A stretch of 64,000 nt of DNA from Zygnema cylindricum (Eukaryota > Streptophyta > Zygnematophyceae > Zygnematales > Zygnemataceae), in NCBI GenBank assembly GCA_037447655.1, contig JBBHKE010000059.1:124001-188000 (forward strand). Reading direction: 5' to 3'. The notes beneath the pieces are model-generated. The model made no database searches. It was not told where the DNA came from and saw only the letters and a program-made list of their open reading frames with translations. Every line of letters begins with the position of its first letter. Positions within the stretch are counted from its first letter, which is position 1. Shown here one piece after another: positions 25,725 to 37,444 of the stretch. The translations under genes were made by a program, and so were the position numbers.

Positions 25725-26240
25725 TGTGTTTCGCTATTAATGTTAATGTTCTTTTCGCCAGGGCAAACTTTTCTTCTTGACAAATGATCTACTGGAACGT
25801 GACAGATTCAGAGGGAAGTATCTACAGATGTCACACCGAAAATGGCGGTGTAATCAAACCGAAGGAGAAAGCCTAACTGCCTCTTCAATCTCACAATTTT
25901 TTTATCCCGAAGCTATTCTATTGGATGCACAAAATTGAATAGAACTTCAAACTGGAAAACAGACAGAAAATCAGAGACATAGTACAAAATACAAAAACAT
26001 AGCCTAAAAAAACAAAGAAAAGAAAAAAACAGAATAAGGAGAATGTAAACATACTAAGAAACAAGTAGGAAAAGAAATAACACCCAAATGCTAAGTTACC
26101 TCATCGCCAAGCTATCCAATCACCAAGTTACCCAATTACCTAGTTACGCAATTACCCTATTACCCTATTACCCAATTACCCAATTACCCATTTACCCATT
26201 TACCTACTCCAATGCTCGGTTACCCAATTACCCACATTCA
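25725..26240 (-). repeat. MATE intron-4 sequence, inverted-repeat arm A
   Basis: On the minus strand this aligns with 38878-39360 on the plus strand. Shared marks are the GGTAATTG minisatellite (26098-26240), the segment GTGCATCCAATAGAAT versus GTGTATCCCATGGAAT, GAAGAGGCAGT, TCACGTTCCA, TAGATCATTT and a MITE end AACATTAACA-TAATAGCG. Similarity is clear but far from perfect, so the duplication is not recent. Confidence 0.75.
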
Positions 26241-27479
26241 TAAGATGCTGAAAACCCAAATATCTGAATAGAAAGCACATACCTCCAATTCTGCTCGAGG
26301 CAACAATCCCACAACAATTATGGCTGCTTCAAATGCCCAATATTCCATACAAAACATTGTGCAGGAAGGTCCCCCGAGTCGCATAAAAACTCCCAAATTT
26401 TCAAAAGCTTGGAGAGACCAACCTCCCCATGTACTTTTGAATTCAGGAAAGAATCTTAAAAAGGCCAGAAGTCCCAAGAAATTGGCCCAGCACCCAAATG
26501 TAACCGCGAGGGCCGACCCTCGAAATCCGAGATCGAAAACGCAAACAAAAAGGTAATTCAATGGAGCGATTAATAAATAGGTGATTAATGGGGTAACAGC
26601 CAAAGGTCTAACCACACTTTGAGCCTGCAAGCATTAAAAGAGAAATAATATCAGTAAAAAAAGGTGAGGAGGAGAGAGAGTGGGGGGAGGGATAAATTTG
26701 CTTTGTGAAATATTTTCATTAAACCACGAGTGTGTTTACAATGTGAGATAGTACACCTCGACCTGCGTTCTCTAGTAAACTTCAAATATAATATATCCCA
26801 TTTAACGTAGACTCAATTACTTAATGAAATTCGAATCAAAAAATTTGTTCTTATTTTTTTTCTTCAGAACATGATGACATGTCACCAATCCAAAGCTAGT
26901 ATGTCTTTGGTAAAAAAAAATCATACCAAATTTCGGGAAACGGAAGGCAAAATTGTCTTTATAAATAACTCGATTCAATTTTTGTTAAATGAAAAATTGT
27001 CCTGTCAATTAACCAAAGCTTTTTTGCAAAGACATATTTGCCCATACAAAACACTTGATACCCAAAAAAAACAATAAAATCAATAAAAATAAATAAAATG
27101 AATGCTACTAAAAATAATAAAAACATGAAATAAAAAGTTCCAAACCCACCTGCATGAATTTGACAATTGGTTGGGTCCAAGCCATAGCAAAAAGAGACGG
27201 AAGAAGCCAAAAGCAATATATTCCAGCCATGTGAGAAACCTCAGGGTCCAAATTAAAAAACTCAATATAGAGCTTAAATAGACCCATATAACTGCAATGG
27301 GTATCGAAAAACAAGTCAAAACAAGAAATCCTTGTTGCATATAGACTCCAAGGTCAGTGTAATTTTTGGCTCCATAAGCTTGACTGCAGAGTGTATCCAT
27401 CGCTCCAGAAAGCCCTATCTGCAACAAAGAAGTTGATATGTCAAAAGTTGTAAACAAAACAGCAACTCTGATAAGAATG

Positions 27480-28260
27480 ATTCAAAACAGAAAAATGTCA
27501 GAACTAAGCATAAAAGTTGAGAGCAAGAAACACAGGTAACAAAACAATGTCACAATTTGAAAAGAGAAAGCTTCTATGGTAAGAAAGTTTAATAACGAGG
27601 CATTGTCGGAATCTTTGACAAAAAACATCTCTTCTACGAAAATTTGTTAACAACACCATGTGAGAAGATGTAAAAAAACACATCTCTAGTAAGAATTTTG
27701 AGAAACAAACGATTCACTTAAAAAAACAGCTTCTCTAGTACGAAATTGTAGTAGCCAAACAATGTCAGAGTTCTTAAACAGAAAACATCTTCAGGAAAAA
27801 AACTTGAAAACAAGACAACATCAGAATTTGCAAGAAAATAATAGCTCTGGTACGAAAATTTGAAAAAAAAAAATGTCAGTATTTTAAGCAGATTAACATT
27901 TCTGGTATTTAAATTTGGTAACAAAACGATGTCGGACGTTGTAAATGAAGCGGCATGATTGTTCTCATTTGTAAACAAAATAACATCCTTAGTAACAAAA
28001 TTTGACTATACGACATTGTCGACATCTATGAACAAGACAACATAACTAGGAAGAAAAAAAATTACAGGACAGTACCATAATTTGTAAATAGAAAAAGTCT
28101 CTCGTAAGAAAACTTGGTAATAAAATAATTTCAGAATTTGAAAACAAACTGTCCTCTTTAGTAAAAACGAACTTTCAAATCAAAGAATCAAATGCATCCA
28201 CAAGGTTAATGGAAACTTCTACTGAGTTTGAAAACAAAACAACATCTCTAGTAAGGAGAG
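27480..28260. repeat. Degenerate minisatellite in MATE intron 2
   Basis: About a dozen degenerate units of roughly 55-65 bases with the cores ACAAAACAATGTCAGAATTTG and ACATCTCTAGTAAGAAAATT fill most of the 1.5-kb intron. Confidence 0.7.
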
Positions 28261-28654
28261 GCTTCAGGAATCAGGCACAAGTGAAGTTCATGAAAGGTCA
28301 TCGAAATCTACACTTATCAAAGGATTTAATACGAAATTTGAGAACATTGTTAATAGGTCTTTTGTGGAATTCTAACTATCCAGCGACCACAATATGTTGC
28401 TTTCTAATTAAAAGAAGAGAATAAAATACATATAATTCGTCACAATCTATCCCATTGACATTGCTTTCTCCGCTTGTCAAAACCTTAAATAATTGGCTAA
28501 TCTGATATGTTACCTTATAATAACTTACGTACGGCATAAACATTTCTTTCATAAATATGTAAACCATTAATTCTAGCTGGTACACAAGTCTTGCACAAAC
28601 ATACATGCAATTTTTTACAAGATTTGATAAATAAAATATCTTCTAACATTGAGG

Positions 28655-28722
28655 TAAACAATAATAACAATAATAACAATAATAACAATAATAATGATAA
28701 TAATGATAATAATAATATTAAC
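28655..28722. repeat. (AATAAC)/(AATAAT) microsatellite in MATE intron 2
   Basis: Simple repeat of AATAACAAT grading into AATGATAAT units. Confidence 0.9.
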
Positions 28723-29763
28723 TTATGTTGCCACAAGCATCCTGTTAACAGACTCATCCCATGACATAATAAATGACCTCCTCCCTCACATCATATCTTG
28801 ACAATGCCTATATTGTTTTTTTTACCATCGCAAGTCCTCGAAGCGACTTTCTGATGGTGGCATCACCGATTCTAATCAAGAAAGGATCTGAAGGCCAAAT
28901 TGTACGGAAAAACCAAAAAAAGGGACTCAAAAGGAAGGAAGACTTACCAGAACACTATATCCTGTAACTGTCGCCAGACTAGTGGCGATAGAGGAGCTTG
29001 CCAATTCTAGTTTCCCCAAATGGCCCACAAACATAGCTGGAGAAAAAAAATCCCCGTACCCAAAAATCCAAAAAAAATCTGGTAAGATAATAGAATGTCA
29101 AAATGCATTTACAAAAAAAGTACAAAATAACCTCCAGATGCCTCGTTTCTTCCTCTTATTTAATTTATCTTACATTGGGCTGAATAGGTGAAATTATACT
29201 TAGGTACTTTAAAATAGAGTTAAAAAAAAGAGTTGCGAATTGATTTGGAAATAGAGTTGAAATAGAATTGAGACTTGAGTTGAATTAAGAGTTGAAAACA
29301 GAATATAAAATAAAATTGAAAATAGAGTTGAAGCAGATTGCTTACTGGAAATCATAGTGACAAGATGAGTCAGCACTGCCATGAAGCAGGTAGGATATGC
29401 CAGTCGCAATTGATGAAAAATCTCAGCTTTCCTCCTATTGTATTCCCTTGTAACCGTTTCTTTTGTCTTCATTCCTATATCCAATTTCAGTTCCGGTTCC
29501 AGAATCCATTTAGATTCTGAATCAGATTCTGATTCTGGTTCAAATTTTAATTCTTGTTTCGGTTCAGATTTCAATGTGAGAGAGTCTCCATTTAAGTCTA
29601 AATTTTTGTCAATGTAAATGACAATTGTTTTGTGAGGTACTGTTTCCATGGTCCACATTTTCTTTTCGGTCGCTTTCCCGCCTTCCGGTTTCCATAAATT
29701 TGATTCAATTTTAAGAAAATTATCGTCAAGGAGATTTTTTTCGACCATAGAATCAGAATCCAT

Positions 29764-30377
29764 ATTTGATAAAAAAAAAGGGGGGAAAGAGAGATAGAAT
29801 CAAGATAGAGAATTACTCTTGGACCAACCAAAATTTCAGTTTTTTCAAAGGTTTAAGGCAAATGTGCAATTTAAAAACCCTCAAAAACCCTATTTAGAAG
29901 CAACTTTCGAACATGATTGTTAGTACGAAGTTAAGTTTGACGAAAATAGAAAGTTAAAAGAGAAGAAAAGAAAATCTTGGCGTCAATATTGTGGTTATAC
30001 GACAAAATTATGTATTCAAAATGGCGTATTCAAAATTATGGTACGTGAAACGATGTATTCAACAAAATAACAAATTAGGGTTAAGGGCAGAAGACAGTTG
30101 ACTTTAGACACCTTTGACCAGATTTTAAGGATCGTTGACTTGGATTTTTGTTCTAGATAAGGATACGATTAATAATTTGCTTTTAAGCTTTAAAAAAAAG
30201 AATAGGTTTCGCAGCCGGAAAAAAAGATACTGCGGACAAAAAAAAAAAAAAAAATTGGATATAAATCCAGCTGTGATTCTCTTTGTCCTTATCCTTACAG
30301 ACGGGCGCAAACGGCCAATAATTGGCCACTCAACCTGGCAGCCAAAACCTACCGTCAATTTTCGAAAGACTATTAAG
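29764..30377. other. Upstream region of the MATE 5' half
   Basis: Presumed promoter and 5' UTR of the minus-strand MATE gene. A poly-A tract (about 30238-30255) is present. No other feature recognised. The hAT MITE starts at its far end. Confidence 0.4.
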
Positions 30378-31266
30378 TAGTGTTGTGTATCGGTAAGGAT
30401 TTGCCGATAACCGATATGGGCCTTTTTTCGGGGACCCGATAATCGATATATTGGAACGATATATCGATATCGGTCTTATCGCCGATAAGTAGCCGATAAT
30501 ATCGGATACTTATCGGCGATAATGCCGATAACGATAACTATCGGCGATAACTCTACGAGCCGTATAGATAAATGTATGGCGTGTACACTCAACTGTACGT
30601 CTTATTCCCCCGACGCGCCCTACTCACAACCCCTGAGGTACCTACCAATCAGATCATTTGTACAAGCCGAAAGTACAGTAGCCGGCATAAGATGTGTACG
30701 ACTTTAGTACGGCTCCAGTTAAAACGATGTGCCTTTCACATCCGACGCCATGGCTTTGTCCCTTTATTTTTTGGGATCCACTGGAAACCTGCCACGTGTC
30801 AATCCGTCGGCTTTTTTGGCAAAAGCCGCCAAAAAAGCCACTCCGAGATGCCGGCGGCGCTCACGCTGACCGGCCGCTCGTATTTTCTCATTGAATGTCG
30901 TCCGTTCGATTCCGGCGGCGCGCATAATATTATTTTGCATCCGTTGTACTTTGTGCCCGTCGTCTTTTTACCGTTCCATGATAATCAGTTTATCGGTACA
31001 ATTCCGTACGTTCCCGTAAAATTTATGTTCAGTTAACCGCCTAAAAAGTACTACAAAGTGCAACGTATTTTTTTGTCAAATTCCGTACATTTCCCGTAAA
31101 AAACCGTACATTTCTCGTAAATTTACCGTTCAGTTTACCGGACAGAAAGCACTCCGGACAGAAAGTACAGAAAGTACAAATATATCGGGACCGCTGACCG
31201 TTCGATAACCGATAACTATCGGTATCGGTGTTATCGCGATAAGTTTTTTACCGATACACAACACTA
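30378..31266. mobile_element. Non-autonomous hAT element (889 bp) with perfect 8-bp target duplication
   Basis: Perfect 19-bp terminal inverted repeats TAGTGTTGTGTATCGGTAA are flanked on both sides by CTATTAAG (30370-30377 and 31267-31274). The 8-bp duplication and the TAGTG ends are hallmarks of the hAT superfamily. Subterminal CGATAT/GATAACCGATA motifs are repeated in both orientations, likely transposase binding sites. The GC-rich centre (30590-31000) has no domain I recognise, so it is non-autonomous. A left-end fragment occurs at 53697-53745. Confidence 0.9.
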
Positions 31267-31283
31267 CTATTAAGACATTAAAT

Positions 31284-31502
31284 AACCGTGAACCGCTATT
31301 GGTGTTAATCTTTTTTTTGTCTATTAAAACATCTTTTCACCGTACACACTCGTCAGATTGTGGATCTGACGGTTGCGATTGAAAGGTAAGGTTCTCAGCT
31401 TGCGAATGGCGGTCTCCAATTGAAAATCGGACAAGTATGTACGGAGAAAAGATATTTTAAGTGGCGAAAAAAACATTAACACTAATAGCGATACACGGTG
31501 TA
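31284..31502. mobile_element. Short MITE (219 bp)
   Basis: Ends AACCGTGAACCGCTATTGGTG and ...CACTAATAGCGATACACGGTG. The interior has CATCTTTTCACCGTACACAC and TGTACGGAGAAAAGATATTT, an extended inverted repeat. Confidence 0.8.
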
Positions 31503-32330
31503 CTGTACGGAATCTTGCGACTTTTTGCCTCCCAGGGGTGCCGAAGACGTCCGCGACCGCTCGTTTAGGGTTTATTTTTTCTGTTTTTGTTTTTTTTTTA
31601 TTAAATAAACAACCCAAACCCCGAAACCCTATTTCTCGTACCCGATCCCAAGAGGTGCCGAATGTCGGCGCGAGGTGCCGCGAGGTGCCGAAGGTCCCAC
31701 ATTTGTATGGGGGCTTGTTCGAACGGTACTGACGCATTAAATATCTAAACCTACGTGGTACCACTGAAAAAAAATAAAAAATAATAATAATGATAATTAT
31801 AATAATAATAATAAACAGTACGAGAGAGTTTGTTTATACTTAGTGGTTTTGGATTTGTGTGTTGCTGGGCTTTTCATTTTGGGTTTGGGTGCTTTTATTT
31901 GCCTTGTTGTTGTTCCCGTTGCTCTCTTTAGTTTTATTGCCCTGGTAGTTTTTATGTGTTGGCCATACCACCCTTTTTGTACCCTTGGACTTAGATGGTT
32001 TACCATCGGGCTTTTTAATTTATCCTGCCTCTCACCTGACGGCAACAAACATCAAAGCCGCAGCAGATTCAGCGGCAGCTTTGATATTTTCTTCTCCGTA
32101 CATTTACGGGCAGCTCCCGAAAAAACTCTGCGTTACCGTGACAGTACAGATGACGTCCTACGGGCTCCTGAGGCTTTAAAGACGTTGACCAAACGGGCAA
32201 AAAGTTAAAAGATTGGGGCCGAGTTTGACTTGTAGGGAAATACGGTACACCTGAACGGAAATGGCTGTCCAGAAGCATTAGAAATTGCATTTATGAATTA
32301 ATACGCTTAGATGTACAATCCAGCCACATG
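31503..32330. other. Intergenic DNA, no gene recognised
   Basis: Contains a small tandem GAGGTGCCG repeat at about 31650-31700, an ATAATA simple repeat at 31770-31815 and a hairpin GATGGTTTACCATC at 31994-32007 followed by GGGCTTTTTAATTT. Open frames show no domain. Confidence 0.45.
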
Positions 32331-32552
32331 TACCACCGTGAATTGTAATTAGCGTTAAAAAACTTTTAGCCACTTAAAACAGCTTTTCTCCGTACACATT
32401 TGTCGGATTTTCAGTTTGAGACCGCCAATCGGAAGCTGGGAATCTTAACTTTCAATCGCAACCTTCAGATCCACAATCCGACATGTGTGTACGGAGGAAA
32501 GATGTTTTAAGAGACGAAAAAAACATTAACACTAATAGCGGTTCACAGTGTA
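32331..32552. mobile_element. Short MITE (222 bp)
   Basis: Same family as 31284-31502, with ACACCGTG-like left end and ...ACACTAATAGCGGTTCACAGTGTA right end. Confidence 0.8.
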
Positions 32553-32889
32553 GCGTTCCAATTTGTAAAACTGTAACTGAAACAGCGAGTACCCGTTTCA
32601 CAGCTCCTATGAATATTAACAGTTCAAGAAAAACTGTCCTTTTGTTGGTCAAGGCGCCGCAAATCTGGTTGCGCTACGCGACAAAAGTCGTCGTACTTAC
32701 TAAAATGCCCACCCAAAATTTTCGGCGGCATTCAGGTGGATCTAGCCGTACAATTCGCCGATTCGCTGTAACTTTGCAGTCTGCACGCTTTCACGCCTGA
32801 CAGTTGGCACTTTTGTGATTACTACACCAGAAACGACAAATATTACAGCAACTGGTTGCACAGCTGGCAGCGCACCGACAAGCACTTAC

Positions 32890-33052
32890 TACACCGTGAA
32901 TCGCGATTAGCGTTCAATGTTTTATTTCGCCACTTAAAACATCTTTTCTCCGAACACACGTCGGATTGTGAGTCTGACGGTTGCGATTGAAAGGTAACAT
33001 TCTCAGCTTCCGATTGGCGGTCTCAAATTGAAAATCCGACAAGTGTGTATGG
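32890..33052. mobile_element. Short MITE, right end lost
   Basis: Starts TACACCGTGAATCGCGATTAG and keeps the CTTAAAACATCTTTTCTCCG block and the GGTTGCGATTGAAAGG centre, but stops in AAGTGTGTATGG at the border with another repeat. Confidence 0.75.
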
Positions 33053-33263
33053 TAACACACTATTTCTATTTTTGCCCGGTAACCGATACCCGTTTACGAA
33101 AAAACAAAGTTAATCGAAACTTGATTTTTTGCGACTACCCTTACCCGCCCGTACCCGAATAAGTACAAAATTATCGGCAAATCTCACCCCTCATACTTTA
33201 CACAATACCAAGAGAACAAAGGACAACAATGTTGGATAGTATGGACGAAAATGAACAGTTTTG
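33053..33263. repeat. Dispersed CCGATACCCG / CCCGTACCCG repeat, piece 1
   Basis: Contains GGTAACCGATACCCG and TTACCCGCCCGTACCCG. Related pieces lie at 33800-34019, 45540-45740, 50650-50790 and 53250-53640. It looks like fragments of a further non-autonomous DNA element. Confidence 0.5.
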
Positions 33264-33485
33264 TACATCGTGTATCGCTATTAGTGTTAATATTTTTATC
33301 GCCACTTAATACATCTTTTCTCCGTACACATTTGTCGAATTTTCATTTTAATAACGCCAATCGGAAGCTGAGAATCTTACCTTTCAATCGCAACCGTCAG
33401 ATCCACAACTTGACATGTGTGTACGGAAAAAATATGTTTTAAGTGGCAAAAAAAAATATTAACACTGATAACGACATACAGTGTA
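33264..33485. mobile_element. Short MITE (222 bp)
   Basis: Ends TACATCGTGTATCGCTATTAG and ...AACACTGATAACGACATACAGTGTA. It is inserted between the halves of the CCCGTACCCG repeat. Confidence 0.8.
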
Positions 33486-34019
33486 GTGAATTTGCAATTT
33501 TTTGGCTTTGTGAACCTGCGAGGTTGGTTTCGCGGCTTGTGAGAGATCCACGTCGCACCCCCATCATCATTTCATCTTACAACGCGCGTATATATGTATA
33601 TGTATATGCTTAAGGTTTTTTATTATTTTTGATTTTGTTTATATATTATAAAAAAAACACAAAATCAAAAACCCTACACATATAAACCCTACCCAGATAT
33701 CCAGTAGGTTTCTTATCTATGATGAAATTACGGCGCTTTTGCATGGTGAAATGAGTGTACCCATGGTACACCACACTGGGGAAACTTGTAGCCTACCTAA
33801 ACCGTACATTATTGTATTGGATCGAAACCTTTGTTTTTTTCCGTTTTTTGCTTACCCGACCGTACCCTAATTTGTTATTTTTTTTTATTCACCCGGCCGA
33901 ATCCGACCGAGCCCCCAAAATTTGGCACTAGAAACCGTCTTGGTTGGGTACAAATCAAGTGCGGATCAGGTAGGGATTCGAGTACCCGATGTCGTTATGT
34001 GCTTGCAATCCCAACCAAG
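33486..34019. repeat. AT-rich spacer and CCCGTACCCG-type repeat, piece 2
   Basis: No gene. A TATATGTATATG simple stretch (about 33588-33610) is followed by GCTTACCCGACCGTACCC and ACCCGGCCGAATCCGACC sequence related to 53470-53600. Confidence 0.45.
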
Positions 34020-35110
34020 TGTTGAAAAATGGTATTTTATAGTCTATCTCCTTAGGCAGTCTATGGGCATACTTCAGCTCTCATACTTGTCGTAGTCACT
34101 GAGACCTGGCAGGCAGCCATGGCTGCCTCAGAAGACAGGCAAAAGACAGAGCTCCTACAAAAGGAAGGGTGTCATGGACAGGATTTGATCTTGTGACCTC
34201 AAGATGACAAACGTACGGAATAGCCATCCAGCTTATCTTGAAGGTCTTGGTGAATTGATACCTACATTATATTTGATAAATATAGGAAAAGTGACGCGGC
34301 GACCCATTCCATTACGGAGTGAAATAAAACATTGAAACGTACAGTACAGCACGAAATACCGTACCGCACAAAATGAACGAAACGAAATCAAATGTCGTTT
34401 CGCGATCAACGGTTCGCAAAGTAAGACTGAATTTCAACGGTCAAACAGGATGACGACCGTAGAAATTCAACGGTCAACATGGAACGATGACCGTTGACTT
34501 TCAACAGTCAACATTATTCGGCGCGTCGTCAGATAAAACGGTCGACATTGATCGCCGAATTACGAACGGACGGCACTCGTAAGTGCCGGTATGCCGGAAG
34601 GATTTTTTTGGGAGCACTTCGCCAAAGTGGAGGAAAATTACACGTGTTACCATCTTATACAATGCCAAAGAAGAAAAGGACAAAATGGAGACGACTTATT
34701 TGCCACGTTGCGGAACGAGAGTGGTGCCGAATATTTCTGTACATAAAGTACGGCGGCTACCGTACTTTGTATGTACATTATTTAACGTAAGATGTTTTGA
34801 TTAGTCTAGAGGAGTTATGAGTAGGTTCTTTGGACTTAAACAATTTTTTTTTGAAAGCCCACTCTTCTGTGGCCATCTGTATTAATATGTTGTCTTTGAA
34901 CAACCATAACTTAATCCTATGATGAGCAATTTTAGTGATTTTTTTTGCTGCAGACTCGTGGGAGTCCACGCTACAAAACGGTGTAGTTGGTCAAAGTCTT
35001 GTGTGCTTGGGTGGCACTTATTCATTGCCAAAGTCAAAAGTGCAAATATTATCCTAGAGGCTTCATATAAGATGGACATTCTGTGTACCAATGGAGGTAA
35101 CCGAATTACA
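34020..35110 (+). mobile_element. Copia LTR (main family), 5' LTR
   Basis: 1091-bp LTR starting TGTTGAAAAATGG and ending AATTACA, followed directly by the primer-binding site. The antisense tRNA-like module is at about 34185-34255. Confidence 0.85.
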
Positions 35111-37420
35111 GGTTATGGGCCCACCCTCTAGGGTGCCCATTTTCAATGGAACAGGGTTTATATACTGGGAAACCATGATGAGGGGTGCATTTTTTGAAAA
35201 ATGGCTATAGGGCATTATGAGTGGTCGTGTGCGTCGGCCTACCGAAAAATTGCGAGTTCCACCAGGGTTAACATGATCTCGATTCACAAAAGGATCTGCA
35301 GAGACAGAGGTGGTAGAGGATGTTGGAGAAAGCATCTTGTCGGACACAAGGAAGGAGAAACTCACACCAATGGCTACTGCATCGGTTCCGCTAGCAGATG
35401 TTCAAAAAACCGAGGCAAATGATACCGAAATCTAGGATTTCAACAACACTGTGGCGACTTATTATATTCTCGGGCGTCTCACTTAAGCAGTGGCTACACC
35501 TTATCTTCATGTGAACTGGGCTGACGAGCTCTGAGAGGCTCTTGTCAACATTTACAAGAGCGGTACAATTTAGGAGCTGAAGTTGGCAGATCAAAATGTA
35601 CATGCATATGTATAAAGGGGGAAAGGTATTAGACTTTTGTAATGACTTGGCCAGGTTATTTATAGAGTTGGAGAGTGTAGGGAAAAAAAAGACCGTGAAA
35701 TGAAAGTGAATACTTTGTTGATGGAACTCCCAGACGACTATGAAAACATTGTTAACAGGGTTGAAGATTTGCCAGATCATCGATGGATCTGGAACTCTGT
35801 TGTGGGGATGATTTTGGTTTGAGAAAAAACAATTAAGATTCGAAGAGGAGGAAAGAGTGTTGAAGCATTGGTTGTAGGAACTAACAGGGGTGATAAGGAT
35901 TCTAAGAAACCTTATGGGAACTTTGGTGGAGGAGGAAGAGGAAACCAATTGGACGGATATGGATCAAGGCCTCCGAAGGGGCTTATCACTTTTGGAAGGT
36001 GTCGAGACACTTTATGGAAGAGTGTACTAAACTAACAGAGCTTAGATTGAAGGAGGAACAGATCGGAAAACCTGCCGCAAGGAAAAAGAAGGCATTAGTG
36101 GCAACACATGTCATGGGAGAGGATATCAATGAGGACGATGAAGAACTTAGCTGGAGGTGAAAGGTGGGCCAAAGATTCCAAGGAGGCAAAAGTGTGCTTT
36201 CGGTGGAGTAAAAGAAACTCTTGAAGAAGGATGGATTATTGATTAAGGTGCCTCTATGCATATGTGTAGAGAAAAACAATTGTTTACCAAAATGAGAAAA
36301 ATTCCTACTGTAGATATAGAGTATGGGGATGGGAGAATAGTAACCAATAACTTTGTGGGATTTGTGGATTTGAGAGTCTCTTAGTTGATGGAAAAACATC
36401 CATAGTCATTTTCTCTGATGATCTTTATATCCCAGAGTTGAACAAGAATCATTTCTCTACGTCGGTCTTAGATGATAAGGGTTTTGAGACTATTACTAAG
36501 AAAATAGTCTTTGTTGCTAGCTATGAGAATGAAGTGTACTTCACAGCTGAAAAGGGTAGCTAAGGAATGTTTAGGCTGAATTTGAGTAATGGGAAGACAA
36601 GAGTTAACTATGCCGATGTAAGTGAAATAATGATGTGGCATAAAATATTGGGACATGTGCATCTAGATAGATTGAAAGAAATGAAGAAAACAGGTGTAGT
36701 TGAGGGAATACATTTTGGAGACAATGAGACTTTGGATGATTGTAGTGGATGTGCTCAGGGTAAGGCCCACACATTGCCTTTTTAAAAAACCGCAACATAT
36801 AAGGGTGAAAAGGTCTTAGATCGAGTTCATACTTGATATATGGGGACCGACCAAAGTGCCATCAGTTGCAGGAAAAAGATTTATGCTTACTATCACTGAT
36901 CATTGTTCTAGATACTCTAGAGTATATTTCTTGAAAAATAAATTTAAGGCTTCGACTTATTTAAAAGAGTATAAAGAATGGAGTGAAAAGCTTCATGAGA
37001 CACCTATAAAAAGAGTGAGGAGTGAAAATAGGGGGGAATGCACTTTTAATGAGTTTGAGGATTTTTTGAAAGAGGAAGGGGTTCAACACCAAAAGACTGT
37101 TCCAAAGAACACAAAACAAAATGGTGTAGCCGAGAGACTAAATCGAACATCAAGCGATAGTGCCTGCAGTATGTTGTCAGATAAAAAGATAAGAAAAAGT
37201 TTATGGGCAAAAGTTATGCATTGTGCTAACTATCTCAAAAATAGAGTCGTTACCTTGGCGGTAAAAGGACAAATACCTGATGAAAGATGGACCGGGAGAA
37301 ACCTAATATTCAACATTTAAACGTGTTCGAAAGTCAAGTGTTTAGTCTAAACACAGCAAAATCTGATTGGAAGCTAGATGCAAAAGGAAAGCTGAGATAC
37401 CTACTTGGTGTTGTAATTTG
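35084..37420 (+). pseudogene. Copia gag-protease-integrase remnant
   Basis: The gag frame opens at an ATG inside the LTR (MEVTEL) and runs through the primer-binding site into VPIFNGTGFIYWETMM. Further on lie the gag core, a CCHC-like region with lost cysteines (about 35985-36040), a protease active-site region reading IID-stop-GAS (about 36240), and the GAG-pre-integrase domain (WHKILGHVHLDRL, with CxxC at CSGCAQGK, about 36636-36780). The integrase core (ITDHCSRYSR ... RSENRGEC ... QNGVAERLNRT; 36856-37320) and its C-terminal tail (KLDAKGKLRYLLG) follow. There are many stops and frameshifts. Reverse transcriptase is missing; the sequence turns into family-2 LTR at about 37445. The RNase H piece at 41602 may be from the same element. 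Confidence 0.8.
35111..35125 (+). other. Copia primer-binding site (half-tRNA type)
   Basis: GGTTATGGGCCCACC immediately after the LTR, identical to the site at 784-798 and to the reverse complement of 56944-56958. Confidence 0.75.
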
Positions 37421-37444
37421 AAATCTTTATTTCAGTAGATAGAG

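Larger units (their letters stand above)
26283..29763 (-). pseudogene. MATE transporter gene, exons 1-4 only (5' half)
   Basis: MATE/DTX-type proteins are proton- or sodium-coupled organic cation antiporters of the vacuolar or plasma membrane. Exons on the minus strand: 29763-29346 (139 residues plus one base; charged N-terminal tail, then the first MATE helix), 29036-28948 (MFVGHLGKLELASSSIATSL), 27418-27150 (GAMDTLCSQAYGAKNY ... QPIVKFMQ) and 26624-26283 (helices 5-7, ending AELE). All junctions are GT-AG with compatible phases. Exon 3 is 269 bases; a lost base in its TTTTTT run (about 27255) shifts the frame between VIWVYLSSILSF and LDPEVSHMAGIY, so this half is broken unless that is a sequencing error. 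The C-terminal half is not downstream; matching exons 5-7 lie at 39505-40910 on the other strand. Confidence 0.85.

Noticed and set aside
26098-26240. Interstitial telomere array
   Set aside because: The unit is TTACCCAA/GGTAATTG of eight bases, not the plant telomere TTTAGGG.
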